From the NCBI GenBank assembly GCA_020002185.1, contig CM034531.1, positions 72,710,145 to 72,774,144 of the forward strand: a stretch of 64,000 bases of DNA. Reading direction: 5' to 3'. Position numbers and translations under genes: made by a program. This DNA comes from Paraescarpia echinospica. Its lineage: Eukaryota; Annelida; Polychaeta; Sabellida; Siboglinidae. Under the pieces are notes generated by a model. The model was not told the DNA's origin. It searched no databases and worked only from the letters and a program-made list of their open reading frames with translations. Below, piece after piece: positions 1 to 38,764 of this stretch. Numbering within the stretch: the first letter of the stretch is position 1; every line of letters starts with the position of its first letter.

Positions 1-294
1 TAATTTCTTGTGCATCAATAGTAAAGCTCCATGATAAAAGAAAATTGAAAGTTTCACCTGTGTCAGCAGATATTGCAGTGTCCTAGCATCCTTTTGATTC
101 CATATGAAAACGTAAATGGTTGCTAGTTCCAACCAAATACTCAGAAATAGTCGATTTCCTATGCAAACATCGCTGTTTGATATGACTGATTCATGTTGGA
201 AATTTGCCATTGTTTTCTAAACTGACCCATATTTTCACTGGAGATCAATCTTCAACTTTTCTCACCCCAACTTGTGTTGTGTTCTTCCCCCCAG
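1..294 (+). other. RECK: RECK intron, 3' part
   Basis: No coding signal is seen here. The stretch ends in a pyrimidine-rich tract and the acceptor AG at 293-294, directly before the first recognisable RECK exon. The upstream RECK exons must lie left of the window. Confidence 0.75.
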
Positions 295-430
295 TCGGGG
301 TGCAGTAATGTGGACACAGTGTGCGGAGTGAATGGAGAGACGTACCCTAATGAGTGCACTGCCTGGGCTGACCACGTCCCTGTAGACTACTGGTCAAGCT
401 GCCACGCTGTTGGTCAACTCGTCAACAGAG
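295..430 (+). CDS. RECK: RECK exon (last Kazal module)
   Basis: Acceptor CCCCCCAG before 295 and donor GAG|GTGGGT after 430. The exon starts on a codon boundary and leaves phase 1. It holds the Kazal cysteines, including VCGVNGETYPNEC and VDYWSSC, then AVGQLVNR. Confidence 0.88.
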
Positions 431-2709
431 GTGGGTGTTCATGTCAAGGCAATAGTCAGCTGTGTACCGAATGGCTATTTCTGTATCAATGGCAACGTGT
501 GGCCGATCCAGTTAATTATTTCAGCTTAAAAGCCATCTACATAAAAAGTAAAATATGTTTAAAATGTGTAAATGTACTGAAAAAATAAAATCAGTTAATA
601 CATTTAAAATGTTAAATATAGAAGTGAAAACATTCATGTTAATTAAATATACTTATAGGATATAAATCACCATTGCACGTTTTACATTTCATTGTTTATT
701 ACTGTTGAAAACACCTCACCAACAACCAATTTTGAGCTACACATAGATGAACAATTGTTGGAGTTTTGCTTTGGATGGACATCTTATTAAATATTGTAAA
801 GATCTTGCTAAATTGTATGTATTATTGCATTTGAACAATTTGCCTCCTAAAATACACAATTTTGAAGTCACTACAATTTTGGAAATGTTTGACTGATGAT
901 TTGCCCACATGTGTGTTGCAGTTGGCTCCGTGTTTGAGACGGAGTGCGCCGATGTCCAGTGTCCTAGTCTCACCACGAGTTCCTTCTGTGCTCCCGTCAC
1001 GCCACCTGGTGCCTGCTGTCCTCTCTGTGGTACGTAATGTCACTTCGCTCGGTTCTTGGGTCTGAACTCGGTGTAACATTTAATGCTTGTGTAGAATTAT
1101 GAAATATGTTGAAATGCCACACGCACCATGACACACAGCTGTAGATATATCATAGACCAAAGCAGTGTTGCTATTCCGTTACGCGGAGTCGGCCAGGCTG
1201 GTAATCATTAGCAGGAAGTTCACTGAATTAGTTGCAATCTGTTCCAGTTGATGGTGACATGCATGAAAACCAGCCAAACACAGAGCAATAAATACAAATG
1301 TTTTCATATTTAATGTTTTGTTTACAGTTTGAACATTTTGCACATTCTGCATTCAAATTTCAAGCTCATTAAATGCAATTTGGTGGGACAACCCCCCAAC
1401 ATATTTATTCTATATATTAAAAAATGAATAGACAGCCATTGGTGTTTACGTTGCAATCAACACGTCTCACTTCTGGCCCTGAATCATCAACAGCCATTTT
1501 AAAAATACGTTTATTAAATTGCAACTTTTACAATTCTAAACAGCAAAATTAATATTGTTGCTTACATTTTAATTTGGACTAAATTACATTTGTTCAGAAT
1601 GAGTTACAATTCTACTGATGTCCGACACTACCATTCGTTGCATTACCCCATCAATACAGTCCATGTAAGACTGACCCTTCGCTTGCAGCGGGAGAGATCA
1701 GGGTTCTGTACAGCCAGTCACGCATGAAGAGAGTTTCGCGACAGGCCAAGGTTGGTCCAATCACCGTACGCAATGTGACGGCCATCTTGTCACGTCACAT
1801 GACCACTGCCCAGTGTGACGTGTTTGGCTACCTGAGCATCGAGGACGACCTTGTTCTTCTCATCATGCCTGTGGTAGAGCAGCCCACAGCACTCCAGGTC
1901 TCTTGCACCTAACTATAATCCAGCTAGCATACATATGCAGATATGTTAATGTTTTCTTCCTAGACGGCCAGCACCTCGGCTGCCAAATGTCCATGGATTA
2001 ATCTACAACCTCTGGGAAGAAAAGTAACATTTTGTTTTGAAATTCCCTGTTGGTTAAGGGCTTTGTAGTGGTTTTATGGTTCATACCAGGCATTAGATAG
2101 ATGTAAATTGAATGTTGTCAATGGTTCTAAGTCTGCTCCGTTGGCGACTGCACATATTAAACTATTCACATACTTCAGATTTGGACCAGCTAACTGAATC
2201 AACTAAGGGCTAAACATGTTTTTCATGTTCTGTGGGTCATATTGGATATTTTTATTTACTGTGGAATCTCACAATTAATGTCACCCTTGGGCTCGGCAAA
2301 GATGACTTGAATGATGGGGTGACTGCATTAATGGCACTAATTAAACAATTTGGGACTGCCCTAGGGTCACTTTAATTACAAGGTGGCTGTATTACTGAGG
2401 AGGTAACCATAAAGTAAGGTTAGACTGTAATTTCAGAATAAACACTGCCAGTTGTAACAATGCAGTGTGTACGACTGTTTTCAGGCCCAAGCCTGCATGA
2501 TGGAGACCGAGAGGGTAGCCACCCTCATCCGCACTGACAGCCCTGTTCTCATGTCACACCTCGCCCTCTCACCCTTTCTCACTGCCACGGTGCGAACGTC
2601 ACACATTGTAGTGTCTAGTTCAGCGGCAACCACCAGGTGGCAGTCAAGTCAGCCAGCGATTAACATCATTGTTTTATCAGTTTTATACCTCACGCTGCTA
2701 GGAAGGTAG
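295..2709 (+). CDS. RECK: RECK, 3' end of gene (4 last coding exons): GPI-anchored cysteine-rich protein with Kazal motifs
   Basis: RECK is a GPI-anchored membrane protein known to inhibit matrix metalloproteinases and to act as a Wnt7 co-receptor with Gpr124. Four exons (295-430, 922-1029, 1689-1897, 2485-2709) join in compatible phases (1, 1, 0). Together they encode, in order, a Kazal-like module with VCGVNGETYPNEC, a short cysteine cluster ending PPGACCPLCG, the region with QCDVFGYLSIED and a C-terminal segment with ETERVATLIRTDSPVLMSH. The last part ends in a hydrophobic tail followed only by GR and a stop, as expected for a GPI-attachment signal. The order and motifs match my recollection of vertebrate RECK C-termini. 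The N-terminal two thirds lie outside the window. The gene converges on SUGCT. Confidence 0.92.
922..1029 (+). CDS. RECK: RECK exon (ECADVQCP...PPGACCPLC)
   Basis: Acceptor TGTGTTGCAG before 922 and donor G|GTACGT after 1029. The exon enters and leaves in phase 1. Taking G from the previous exon gives V-GSVFETECADVQCPSL, continuing the RECK reading. Confidence 0.88.
1689..1897 (+). CDS. RECK: RECK exon (QCDVFGYLSIE region)
   Basis: Acceptor CGCTTGCAG before 1689 and donor CAG|GTCTCT after 1897. It enters in phase 1 and leaves in phase 0. The translation AGEIRVLYSQ... to QCDVFGYLSIEDDLVLLIMP is one of the most conserved RECK stretches. Confidence 0.9.
2049..2120 (+). repeat. Dispersed repeat A, copy 1
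   Basis: About 70 bp in the last RECK intron resembles 6104-6172, sharing for example TTTTATGGTTCATAC and GGCATTAGATA/GACATTAGACA. Both copies have the same orientation. Family unknown. Confidence 0.55.
2275..2430 (+). repeat. Dispersed repeat B, copy 1
   Basis: The sequence with AGGTGGCTGTATTACTGAGG is matched in reverse complement at 10862-10990 (ACCTCGGTAATACAGCCACCT), and a shorter related piece lies near 40440-40490. It looks like a degraded interspersed repeat. No coding capacity is seen. Confidence 0.55.
2485..2709 (+). CDS. RECK: RECK terminal coding exon with GPI signal
   Basis: Acceptor TGTTTTCAG before 2485. The translation runs AQACMMETERVATLIRTDSP and ends with the hydrophobic stretch INIIVLSVLYLTLLGR and a TAG stop at 2707-2709. 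No charged cytosolic tail follows, which fits GPI attachment. Confidence 0.9.
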   Translation, partial: AQACMMETERVATLIRTDSPVLMSHLALSPFLTATVRTSHIVVSSSAATTRWQSSQPAINIIVLSVLYLTLLGR

Positions 2710-3502
2710 CAGGTAGCGGCAATGTGTAGCTTGTAGCGGCAAAGTGATAGCTACACCAGAAATTGTCCCACAAAATGTTTATTTGTGCATGATGATCTAG
2801 TTTGCAGATGTATATTTGAAAACAACAAATGTTTCTTGAACGTGTGTGTTACCGAAAGATTTATTGTGGTAAAACTACACGGTTGATGGCATGGTGTCAT
2901 GAAAACTTCTTTCCATCATAAGATATTTTCTTGTTAATGTTGCCAAGTTTGTGTTTGTTTGCCTGCGTGTCTGCTCTTGTATCCTCAGGACAGCTCAGTT
3001 TCCATTTATTTTGTTTGACCTGGTAAACCTCCTAACAAATACTATGCTCCTGTGACAGTATTTTATGAGGATGCAGCTTTTAATTTCACATCATTCACCA
3101 TAATTTATAGTTGTGGCTGAGAAGCCCCTTTGTGTATATATTTTGTTACTATATCCACAGGATTAGCGTACTTTAAAATCGGTGTCTTTAAGTGGCAAAT
3201 TACGGGTGGAAAACAAGTTTGCATGATACCACCAAGGACATACTAAAATCATGAAGTGCTTTGCATTAACATTTGCTGTTTGTTGTAGTATTGTGCAACA
3301 TTAGGCATGCTTATTATTGGCATGTGTGTGGCTAAAATATTCAGATTAGCACTTTCTAAATCTAGTCAGAAATTACACCCTTAAAGTTACAATGATATAT
3401 GCTGTATTCTTGTAAAACTACATACTTTGTAAATGTTTGTAATTGTTGTATACAACTGTACATTAAATTCATGGAATCATGTTTCTTGCTACATTAGGTA
3501 CA

Positions 3503-3705
3503 CTGTATGTGTCGTGGTGCAAAGTATGTAATCAGTATGTGTCTTGTGGTGTAAAGTATGTAATCAGTATGTGTCATGTGGTGTAAAGTATGTAATCAGT
3601 ATGTGTCATGTGGTGTAAATTATGTAATCGGTATGTGTCATGTGGTGTAAAGTATGTAATCAGTATGTGTCATGTGGTGTAAAGTATGTAATCAGTATGT
3701 CATAC
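3503..3705 (+). repeat. 32-bp tandem repeat, about 6 copies
   Basis: The unit contains ATCAGTATGTGTCATGTGGT followed by GTAAAGTATGTA and recurs every 32 bp with a few substitutions. It lies in the RECK 3' UTR. Confidence 0.85.
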
Positions 3706-3832
3706 AGGTGTTGTGTAAAGGGCTGTAGTTTCATGTGTTATATGCAGCAACAAAGGCAATGTGCATTTTGTAAGTCTGTATGGCGTGTATGTAGTACTTA
3801 ATAATTTATATAATGAGTTTTAGAATATGTGC

Positions 3833-3838
3833 AATAAA
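3833..3838 (+). promoter_or_regulatory. RECK: Candidate RECK polyadenylation signal 1
   Basis: AATAAA about 1.1 kb after the RECK stop. Candidate proximal site. Confidence 0.4.
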
Positions 3839-4594
3839 GGTACATTTTTACGAAGCCGATAGCTGTGCCAGGAATGGATACAATCCTAAATGTCATTATA
3901 TTTGTGTGTGTTTTGTAGACTGACTACTGGTAGATACAATAGCTTTCTATCAATTTGTCATGCAAATCACGAGTTTCAGACAAACATCTGACTGTCAGGA
4001 TGACCCGTGTATTTATGTATGAAGGGAGTAGACTATAATTGTCCCTTGTATTCACTGTGTGGTGCTATTGCTGATATGTAATATATTTCTATGGACAATC
4101 TATATTTTGTACAGAAACTACGACTGCTTACAGGAAATGAGTGACAATCAAAACAGCTGAACAATTTGTTTTTGTAGGTATCATGTCCTTGTGACGTTTA
4201 GCACAATATTTATATTATTATAACAAACATGATGACGATAATTATAGCAAGCTATAGTTAACATTATCAGTTATGGACTAGGAAATGCACTGTTGACTAT
4301 TTTTAGGAGGAAGATGCTTAAACAAGATTTATTGAATCATGAATGAGTACCTCAGTGTCTGCTATATATATTGTAAATCACAATATTTTTGCCCGAGGAC
4401 ATTTCTGTGGAAAATGGGATTGATAACATTTTGAATTTATAAGAAGACTTTGCAGATTTAATGCATCCGTGCACATTTACTGTTGTGTAATATATTTACT
4501 GGAGGATAAATTTGCAAGAAAGTGTGATTATAACAAATCCAAAAAGAATGTCGTGACAGTTGGGCGTTATACAGAAGCAGGATGTAAATAGCAC

Positions 4595-4600
4595 AATAAA
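4595..4600 (+). promoter_or_regulatory. RECK: Candidate RECK polyadenylation signal 2
   Basis: AATAAA followed by the GT-rich GAAGTGTTTATATGTC. This is the last good signal before a LINE remnant on the other strand. Confidence 0.5.
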
Positions 4601-4699
4601 GAAGTGTTTATATGTCACAGGTTCTTTGCTCTAGTTATTCCTGCTACACACAGGTTGTTACTGTCACACAACTTACTGTTCCCGTGTCGATGTTACCCT

Positions 4700-5100
4700 T
4701 TACTTACTAACCGTTACGCTGTCTGGCATTTAGGGCAGCAACGAAATTCCTCCACCTCTGTCTATCACTGACCATTCACTGTATGGTGCCACAGCTGTTG
4801 TTCATTTCCCTCGGCTCCACCTCCACTGTTCTCCTCCATGTTGTCTTTGGGCGCCCACGTTTCCGCTTCCCTTCTGGTGTCCACCAGACAGCTGTTTTTG
4901 TGATAGCATCTGCATCCATGTGAAGGACATGTCCAATCCACCTCCAGCGTCTTCTTTGAATGACTGGGCATGTCCTCTTGCTGGCATCGGGCAAGCAACT
5001 CTTGGTTGGATATGGTTCTTGGCCAGTAGATTCTGAGGCAGGTCGTGTGGAAGGTAGACAGTCTTGATAGGTCCTGCTCCATCATTCTCCAGCTGCTTTT
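4700..5100 (-). mobile_element. LINE remnant, 3' end of a non-LTR retrotransposon
   Basis: Read on the minus strand it encodes the typical C-terminal end of a LINE polymerase: ISNQELLARC, RRRWRWIGHVLHMD, then GKRKRGRPKTTWRRTVE. After an in-frame stop near 4776 it resumes with DRQRWRNFVAALNARQRNG and a stop, followed by a short TAAG-type tail. Nonsense and frame changes show it is dead. It is 5'-truncated. Confidence 0.85.
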
Positions 5101-5369
5101 CCGTTTTGGGATGAAATGACCTGTTGTTTTGTAAAGTTTAATGACTTTTCTAGGCCTTCTGTTTGGTCTTGAGGGGTTTTACATTTTCTCACAATGGTAT
5201 GTATTCCATGCCACAGAAAATGGTAAATCAAAATCAGTACGAGATTACAAAATTATGAATGTTGAGTGGATTATGACATGAATATTTATTAAAGGAAAAG
5301 ACATGGCAGTCAGTGAAAATACATGCTACAACAAATTGTTTAAATTTAAAACTGCAATCTGAATCAATA

Positions 5370-5375
5370 TTTATT
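5370..5375 (-). promoter_or_regulatory. SUGCT: Candidate SUGCT polyadenylation signal
   Basis: AATAAA on the minus strand about 1.06 kb past the stop. A second copy is at 5285-5290. Confidence 0.35.
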
Positions 5376-6103
5376 ATTAATCATATATATATCAATCCTG
5401 CTATGTCGCTGAAGAAAGTATGGCACACAAAGCTCTGCATAAATACATTATATAGAACTGCACAAAGTAAATAATTTTTTGCTGGGTTTTTAGCTGCTGC
5501 AATGACAGTCGTAAACAAGTGCCATCTGTATCAATCAAACAATTAATAAACGCATCACAATTTTGCTTTCTTAAACTACACAGGCCAGAATGTACCCGTA
5601 GTAAAGCTCACATAAAAAAATGCTCACTGCTGCAGATAAGGTAGGGATCTGACACATCTAGGCACAATTACTGAACATTCTTGAAACAATTCACTATGAT
5701 GTACATTCATGAATACAATTCTACACTTTACAATATAAAGGTTGATTTATGTTGTAAACATAGCATCTGGTAACATGATATAAACAATACAAGTCTACAT
5801 ACAACACTCTTTATATAAATGTATCTGGCCACAAAGAATATATACCGACCTCTGTATATAAATATAGTTGTCATATTGCACTGGATTCGTTTATAATTTT
5901 TTTAAACATTAAAATGTAACTATCACTAGTACTGTAAAATGAACAAATTCCATTATTCTGAACAGTGTCATTTCAATAAATGAAGTCTGTCGAACAAATT
6001 CACCAAACCATCTAAATACAAAATGTGTAAACAAATATGTTACTTGTACAGTATAAAACAACAGAACGTCATAGAATAGAACAATCTTATTCAAAATGCC
6101 CCC

Positions 6104-6172
6104 GTTTAAGGGTTCTAACCAGTTTTATGGTTCATACTGGACATTAGACACGTATAAATTGATTGTTCATAA
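6104..6172 (+). repeat. Dispersed repeat A, copy 2
   Basis: Matches 2049-2120 in the same orientation over about 70 bp. Confidence 0.55.
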
Positions 6173-6436
6173 AATTAAGCGTTTTCTGCAATTGTTGCGA
6201 GCTACGTTAAATGATCCACCGATCATTTGTAGACATTATATATAACTTGCAACAATTGCAAAAAATGTCAGGAAATCATCTCTGTCAGTGTGTGTACTGC
6301 CATCCGGGGATGGGCATTTTTGCTAGTAAAATTATGCTCTTAATTAAACTCTTATCATGACTGCAATTTACCACCCTTTGTTTGAGTAGCAAGGTAAGCA
6401 AGAACCATGACGTGATACATGGCAGAAGTGGTATTT

Positions 6437-33080
<26,644 letters not shown>

Positions 33081-33429
33081 GTTTCGCTTTATAATCGCTA
33101 GATGGCGATACCGTATTGACGCAGAAGAATGCTATTTGTAGTCAGTAGATGGCACCACCATAGTTATGCTGTTGCAGTGTTTTTTATGTTGAAGGTAAAA
33201 TGACGCAATAGGCGCTGTATTGAGAAAAGTAGCACCTCCTATTTTTCTGAAGATAATTTTGAGTTTTATAATTTATAAAGATTACTTTGCAATGCATTTT
33301 ATTTATCTAAACGGGTTGTAATAGCCTTGATCAACAATGCTTACAAAATTAACGTTTCAAACTGAATAACGTGTCCAGATGGACCGGGGTCACTTAGGCT
33401 ACCACACGCCAAGTCTAATTTAATGCGGG
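33081..33429. other. Upstream flank of SUGCT exon 1
   Basis: Probable 5' UTR and promoter-proximal DNA. It contains dispersed repeat C copy 2 (33355-33438). TTATAAAG lies only about 12 nt from the ATG, too close to be a TATA box for this start. Confidence 0.45.
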
Positions 33430-33438
33430 ACTGTTGTG
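33355..33438 (+). repeat. Dispersed repeat C, copy 2
   Basis: Shares TTTAATGCGGGACTGTTG and GATGGACCGGGGTCACTTAG with the inverse of 24417-24500. Confidence 0.6.
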
Positions 33439-33830
33439 GCGGCGTCACTCCGTGTTTTGAACTTCCGCTTGTGTGTCAAACAGAAGCGATGCTGAAGGAT
33501 TAACTTAGTGCCGAAAAAACGTGTTCTGCAAGAATTCAACGAACACGCGCAAAGCACAAGTTTGGTGCGGTAAGTGATTATATCTGAGGCGTGTTTGCAA
33601 AGTTTATTGCGAATTCACACAAGTAGCTAGTCATTTTTGTGACGTCTCGCATCGTAAGTTCGTTTCGCTAGCGTTTATCCGACTGACTCGGCGTCACCGA
33701 CTCGCCAGTCAATCAACAAACGTGTCACTTCCTGTTGGTTAGCGACTAGCATGCCGCCAGTGTTGCGTGTAACTAACTTCACTTGTGTCGTTTGTGAGTA
33801 GTGTAACGTGTAGCCTGTAGGCCATGCGAC
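33430..33830. promoter_or_regulatory. CpG-rich block, probable promoter near the SUGCT start
   Basis: CG dinucleotides are dense here (for example GTGGCGGCGTCACTCCGTG, CGAACACGCGCAAAG and TTCGCTAGCGTTTATCCGAC), unlike the AT-rich flanks. A good plus-strand donor, GGTGCG|GTAAGTG, lies at about 33570. The block could serve SUGCT leftward and a rightward transcript; no rightward coding exon could be tied to it. Confidence 0.5.
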
Positions 33831-35788
33831 CAAGACTGAAGATTAGAAAAGTGTAACTTAAACACAGAATAGGTCTACATTGACTATATATATTAGATAT
33901 GTATGCTCGACCAACATGATATGTCTAGTATCATTACTTAAGAGAACACCAAACTTTTATGGAATAGAACACATTATATAAAGAGCGGCAGAATAATCAG
34001 CAAGTTGATTGTGGCCGCCAAAAGGATGATGATGATGATGATCTAATAAATGAATCTTGCTGGTTCTCAAGTTAAGTCTAATCAAGATGTCATGGTCATA
34101 TTGACCACAATCTGTGTCCATGTTACGTACTACCTTTGAGATTAACTTCATGTTGCCATCTCTTCACAGTGAGGAATGTTATCCAAGCTTCGATTGCAGT
34201 TATGCACAGTTACCTCCTGCTTCAGAATTTTGAATCAAAATTATGCATTTGAATTTTCAAGTCTGATTCCTATTTTTGTGTACCAGTACTATGTTCTTGC
34301 CCATATATAAGAACTTACCTTTACTTTTTAAACTTTAAAAGTGAATATGGAATGCTGTTCTGATCATACAGAACAGAATGCACTAAAACATTGCATGCAT
34401 TTTAAACCTGAAATTATATGGAATATTTAATGGAAACATTGGTGTATCTGAACTCTGAAAAGAAGATGTTACAGAAATATTGTGCAAAACTTACATGAAA
34501 CATTCAGTGAAAATTAGTTTATAATTAATGGGGAAAGCTTGTCTTATGACAAGGATCCGTCATGCATGTTAATTTTATGAGAGCAAATCATGCATTGTCA
34601 ATATGTAGGGAGCCCTATTATCACTTTCCATCATATTTCAAGGCAGGCCTGAAAATTGTTTCTGTTACTACTAGACTTGACTACTGTAATTCACGTTTTT
34701 ACAGTGTTACCACAACATATACAACCAACGTTAATACAAAATTCTACCCAGCGTCAATCATCTAAGTAGTACTCTTGTTCTTATTTACTTTTTGTTCCTT
34801 GAGTGAATAACAATATTGCAACAGCTACACCACTTATAAGTGCGTGTGCATTAAATTATTTCAGTCCCAAACACTGTTTTGTAATAAGTCAATGTCAATA
34901 AATTATCAATATTGTGCTTTAAAATATAATTAATTGAGCATTTTTTAGGAATTCTGAGCATTGGTTGTGTAATCCACAGTACCACAGTACTGAAGCTTCA
35001 AGGTTTCTCAATTCATTATTTTCTCTTGTCACGTTTTTCAGACTCATTATGCCAAGAATAGAACCTAGATCAGCTATCTAGACCCGGTAGTTCTAAGGAT
35101 TCATTGTGCATACTAATGTGTTTGTACAAATTTGTAAAAACAAACAAAACAAACAAATATGTAAAATAGCAAAATTATTTGGGAAATTCAATGAAAAAAG
35201 TGGGTCATTCTAAAAAAAGTGTAACTAAAGTAACATGTCAAAAATAAATGTTTAATTTGTATGGTTTTTAGCTAGTATTATTAGTACCATTATAATACTA
35301 AGCTTGAACTGAAATAATTATTATAATAGTAGAGAAACAATTTAATATAGTTGTGGTTAAATCTTTCAAGAGTTCACAATAAATTTGACATTTTCATGTA
35401 ATAATATCTTGAAAATTACTATTTTGATTATCTTTCACTTCAATTTCTAATAAAAGCAGCCATTTTGTAAAAATATAAAACAAACTAACAATTTTAATTG
35501 TTATTGGCATCCAATTATAGTGATAATAATTAAAGTAGTAGGTATATTTTAATAATTTTATAAAAAATTAGCAATCTTTGAAATGGTAGAAATCTGACTA
35601 TTGATTCTACAAATGTGAATGAACCTGATTCACGATGGGCATCATGGGCTAAATCAGAACTTTGAGCAGGGAGTTTAAAAAAGCCATGGCCGCAGCAATT
35701 TTTTGCATGTCACTATACACTATTGAATATGCCTGTGGAGTCTTAATGGTGTTTTGTTTTGGAAGTGCAAAAACCGCATTTCACAGTT
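33831..35788. other. AT-rich region without recognisable genes
   Basis: No domain, repeat array or RNA gene is seen, apart from a short GAT run at 34025-34042. Confidence 0.6.
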
Positions 35789-38764
35789 TTAACTTGGACC
35801 CACATAGTACGCTAAGAGGTCTTCTAGTCAGTCATCTATTATTTAACTTGGACCCACATAGTATGCTAAGAGGTCTTCTAGTCAGTCATCTATTATTTAA
35901 CTTGGACCCACATAGTACACTAAGAGGTCTTCTAGTCAGTCATCTGTTATTTAACTTGGACCCACATAGTACGCTAAGATGTCTTCTAGTCAGTCCTCTA
36001 TTATTTAACTTGGACCCACATAGTACACTAAGAGGTCTTCTAGTCAGTCATCTATTATTTAACTTGGACCCACATAGTACGCTAAGAGGTCTTCTAGTCA
36101 GTCATCTGTTATTTAACTTGGACCCACATAGTACACTAAGAGGTCTTCTAGTCAGTCATCTGTTATTTAACTTGGACCCACATAGTATGCTAAGAGGTCT
36201 TCTAGTCAGTCATCTGTTATTTAACTTGGACCCACATAGTACGCTAAGAGGTCTTCTAGTCAGTCATCTATTATTTAACTTGGACCCACATAATATGCTA
36301 AGAGGTCTTCTAGTCAGTCATCTATTATTTAACTTGGACCCACATAGTACGCTAAGAGGTCTTCTAGTCAGTCATCTGTTATTTAACTTGGACCCACATA
36401 GTACGCTAAGAGGTCTTCTAGTCAGTCATCTGTTATTTAACTTAGACCCACATAGTACGCTAAGAGGTCTTCTAGTCAGTCATCTGTTATTTAACTTGGA
36501 CCCACATAGTACACTAAGAGGTCTTCTAGTCAGTCATCTGATATTTAACTTGGACTCACATAGTACGCTAAGAGGTCTTCTAGTCAGTCATCTGTTATTT
36601 AACTTGGACCCACATAGTACGCTAAGAGGTCTTCTAGTCAGTCATCTATTATTTAACTTGGACCCACATAGTACGCTAAGAGGTCTTCTAGTCAGTCATC
36701 TGTTATTTAACTTGGACCCACATAGTACGCTAAGAGGTCTTCTAGTCAGTCATCTGTTATTTAACTTGGACCCACATAGTACGCTAAGAGGTCTTCTAGT
36801 CAGTCATCTATTATTTCACTTGGACCCACATAGTACGCTAAGAGGTCTTCTAGTCAGTCATCTATTATTTAACTTGGACCCACATAGTACGCTAAGAGGT
36901 CTTCTAGTCAGTCATCTATTATTTAACTTGGACCCACATAGTACGCTAAGAGGTCTTCTAGTCAGTCATCTATTATTTAACTTGGACCCACATAGTATGC
37001 TAAGAGGTCTTCTAGTCAGTCATCTATTATTTAACTTGGACCCACATAGTATGCTAAGAGGTCTTCTAGTCAGTCATCTATTATTTAACTTGGACCCACA
37101 TAGTACGCTAAGAGGTCTTCTAGTCAGTCATCTATTATTTAACTTGGACCCACATAGTACGCTAAGAGGTCTTCTAGTCAGTCATCTGTTATTTAACTTG
37201 GACCCACATAGTACGCTAAGAGGTCTTCTAGTCAGTCATCTGTTATTTAACTTGGACCCACATAGTACGCTAAGAGGTCTTCTAGTCAGTCATCTGTTAT
37301 TTAACTTAGACCCACATAGTACGCTAAGAGGTCTTCTAGTCAGTCATCTGTTATTTAACTTGGACCCACATAGTACACTAAGAGGTCTTCTAGTCAGTCA
37401 TCTGTTATTTAACTTGGAATCACATAGTACGCTAAGAGGTCTTCTAGTCAGTCATCTGTTATTTAACTTGGACCCACATAGTACGCTAAGAGGTCTTCTA
37501 GTCAGTCATCTATTATTTAACTTGGACCCACATAGTATGCTAAGAGGTCTTCTAGTCAGTCATCTATTATTTAACTTGGACCCACATAGTACACTAAGAG
37601 GTCTTCTAGTCAGTCATCTGTTATTTAACTTGGACCCACATAGTACGCTAAGATGTCTTCTAGTCAGTCCTCTATTATTTAACTTGGACCCACATAGTAC
37701 ACTAAGAGGTCTTCTAGTCAGTCATCTATTATTTAACTTGGACCCACATAGTACGCTAAGAGGTCTTCTAGTCAGTCATCTGTTATTTAACTTGGACCCA
37801 CATAGTACGCTAAGAGGTCTTCTAGTCAGTCATCTGTTATTTAACTTGGACCCACATAGTACGCTAAGAGGTCTTCTAGTCAGTCATCTGTTATTTAACT
37901 TGGACCCACATAGTACGCTAAGAGGTCTTCTAGTCAGTCATCTATTATTTAACTTGGACCCACATAGTATGCTAAGAGGTCTTCTAGTCAGTCATCTATT
38001 ATTTAACTTGGACCCACATAGTACGCTAAGAGGTCTTCTAGTCAGTCATCTATTATTTAACTTGGACCCACATAGTACGCTAAGAGGTCTTCTAAGTCAG
38101 TCATCTATTATTTAACTTGGACCCACATAGTACGCTAAGAGGTCTTCTAGTCAGTCATCTATTATTTAACTTGGACCCACATAGTACGCTAAGAGGTCTT
38201 CTAGTCAGTCATCTATTATTTAACTTGGACCCACATAGTACGCTAAGAGGTCTTCTAGTCAGTCATCTATTATTTAACTTGGACCCACATAGTATGCTAA
38301 GAGGTCTTCTAGTCAGTCATCTATTATTTAACTTGGACCCACATAGTATGCTAAGAGGTCTTCTAGTCAGTCATCTATTATTTAACTTGGACCCACATAG
38401 TACGCTAAGAGGTCTTCTAGTCAGTCATCTATTATTTAACTTGGACCCACATAGTACGCTAAGAGGTCTTCTAGTCAGTCATCTATTATTTAACTTGGAC
38501 CCACATAGTACGCTAAGAGGTCTTCTAGTCAGTCATCTGTTATTTAACTTGGACCCACATAGTACGCTAAGAGGTCTTCTAGTCAGTCATCTATTATTTA
38601 ACTTGGACCCACATAGTACACTAAGAGGTCTTCTAGTCAGTCATCTATTATTTAACTTGGACCCACATAATACGCTAAGAGGTCTTCTAGTCAGTCATCT
38701 ATTATTTAACTTGGACCCACATAGTACGCTAAGAGGTCTTCTAGTCAGTCATCTATTATTTAGG
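35789..38764 (+). repeat. 54-bp minisatellite, about 55 copies, open in one frame
   Basis: The unit contains CACATAGTACGCTAAGAGGT and CTTCTAGTCAGTCATCTATT. As 54 is divisible by 3 and the unit lacks stops in one frame, 817 codons from 35662 stay open with an 18-residue period (NLDPHSTLRGLLVSHLLF). One inserted A near 38094 breaks the frame. A rare unit (LRCLLVSPLLF) occurs at about 35980 and again at about 37650, pointing to a block duplication of about 31 units. Probably non-coding. Confidence 0.93.

Larger units (their letters stand above)
2710..4620 (+). other. RECK: RECK 3' UTR (probable extent)
   Basis: AT-rich and non-coding. Two AATAAA signals lie downstream of the stop (3833-3838 and 4595-4600). 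The second is followed by a GT-rich stretch, so a UTR of about 1.1 or 1.9 kb is inferred. It contains the 32-bp tandem repeat at 3503-3705. Confidence 0.55.
5171..6436 (-). other. SUGCT: SUGCT 3' UTR and intergenic sequence between the convergent genes
   Basis: AT-rich, with no coding signal I can support. Minus-strand AATAAA motifs lie at 5370-5375 and 5285-5290, so the SUGCT UTR may reach about 1.1 kb. It contains dispersed repeat A copy 2 (6104-6172). Confidence 0.45.

Noticed and set aside
33081..33180. CTCF-like TAGATGGCG and TAGATGGCAC motifs near the SUGCT start
   Set aside because: Only a partial core and two short hits; not enough to call an insulator.
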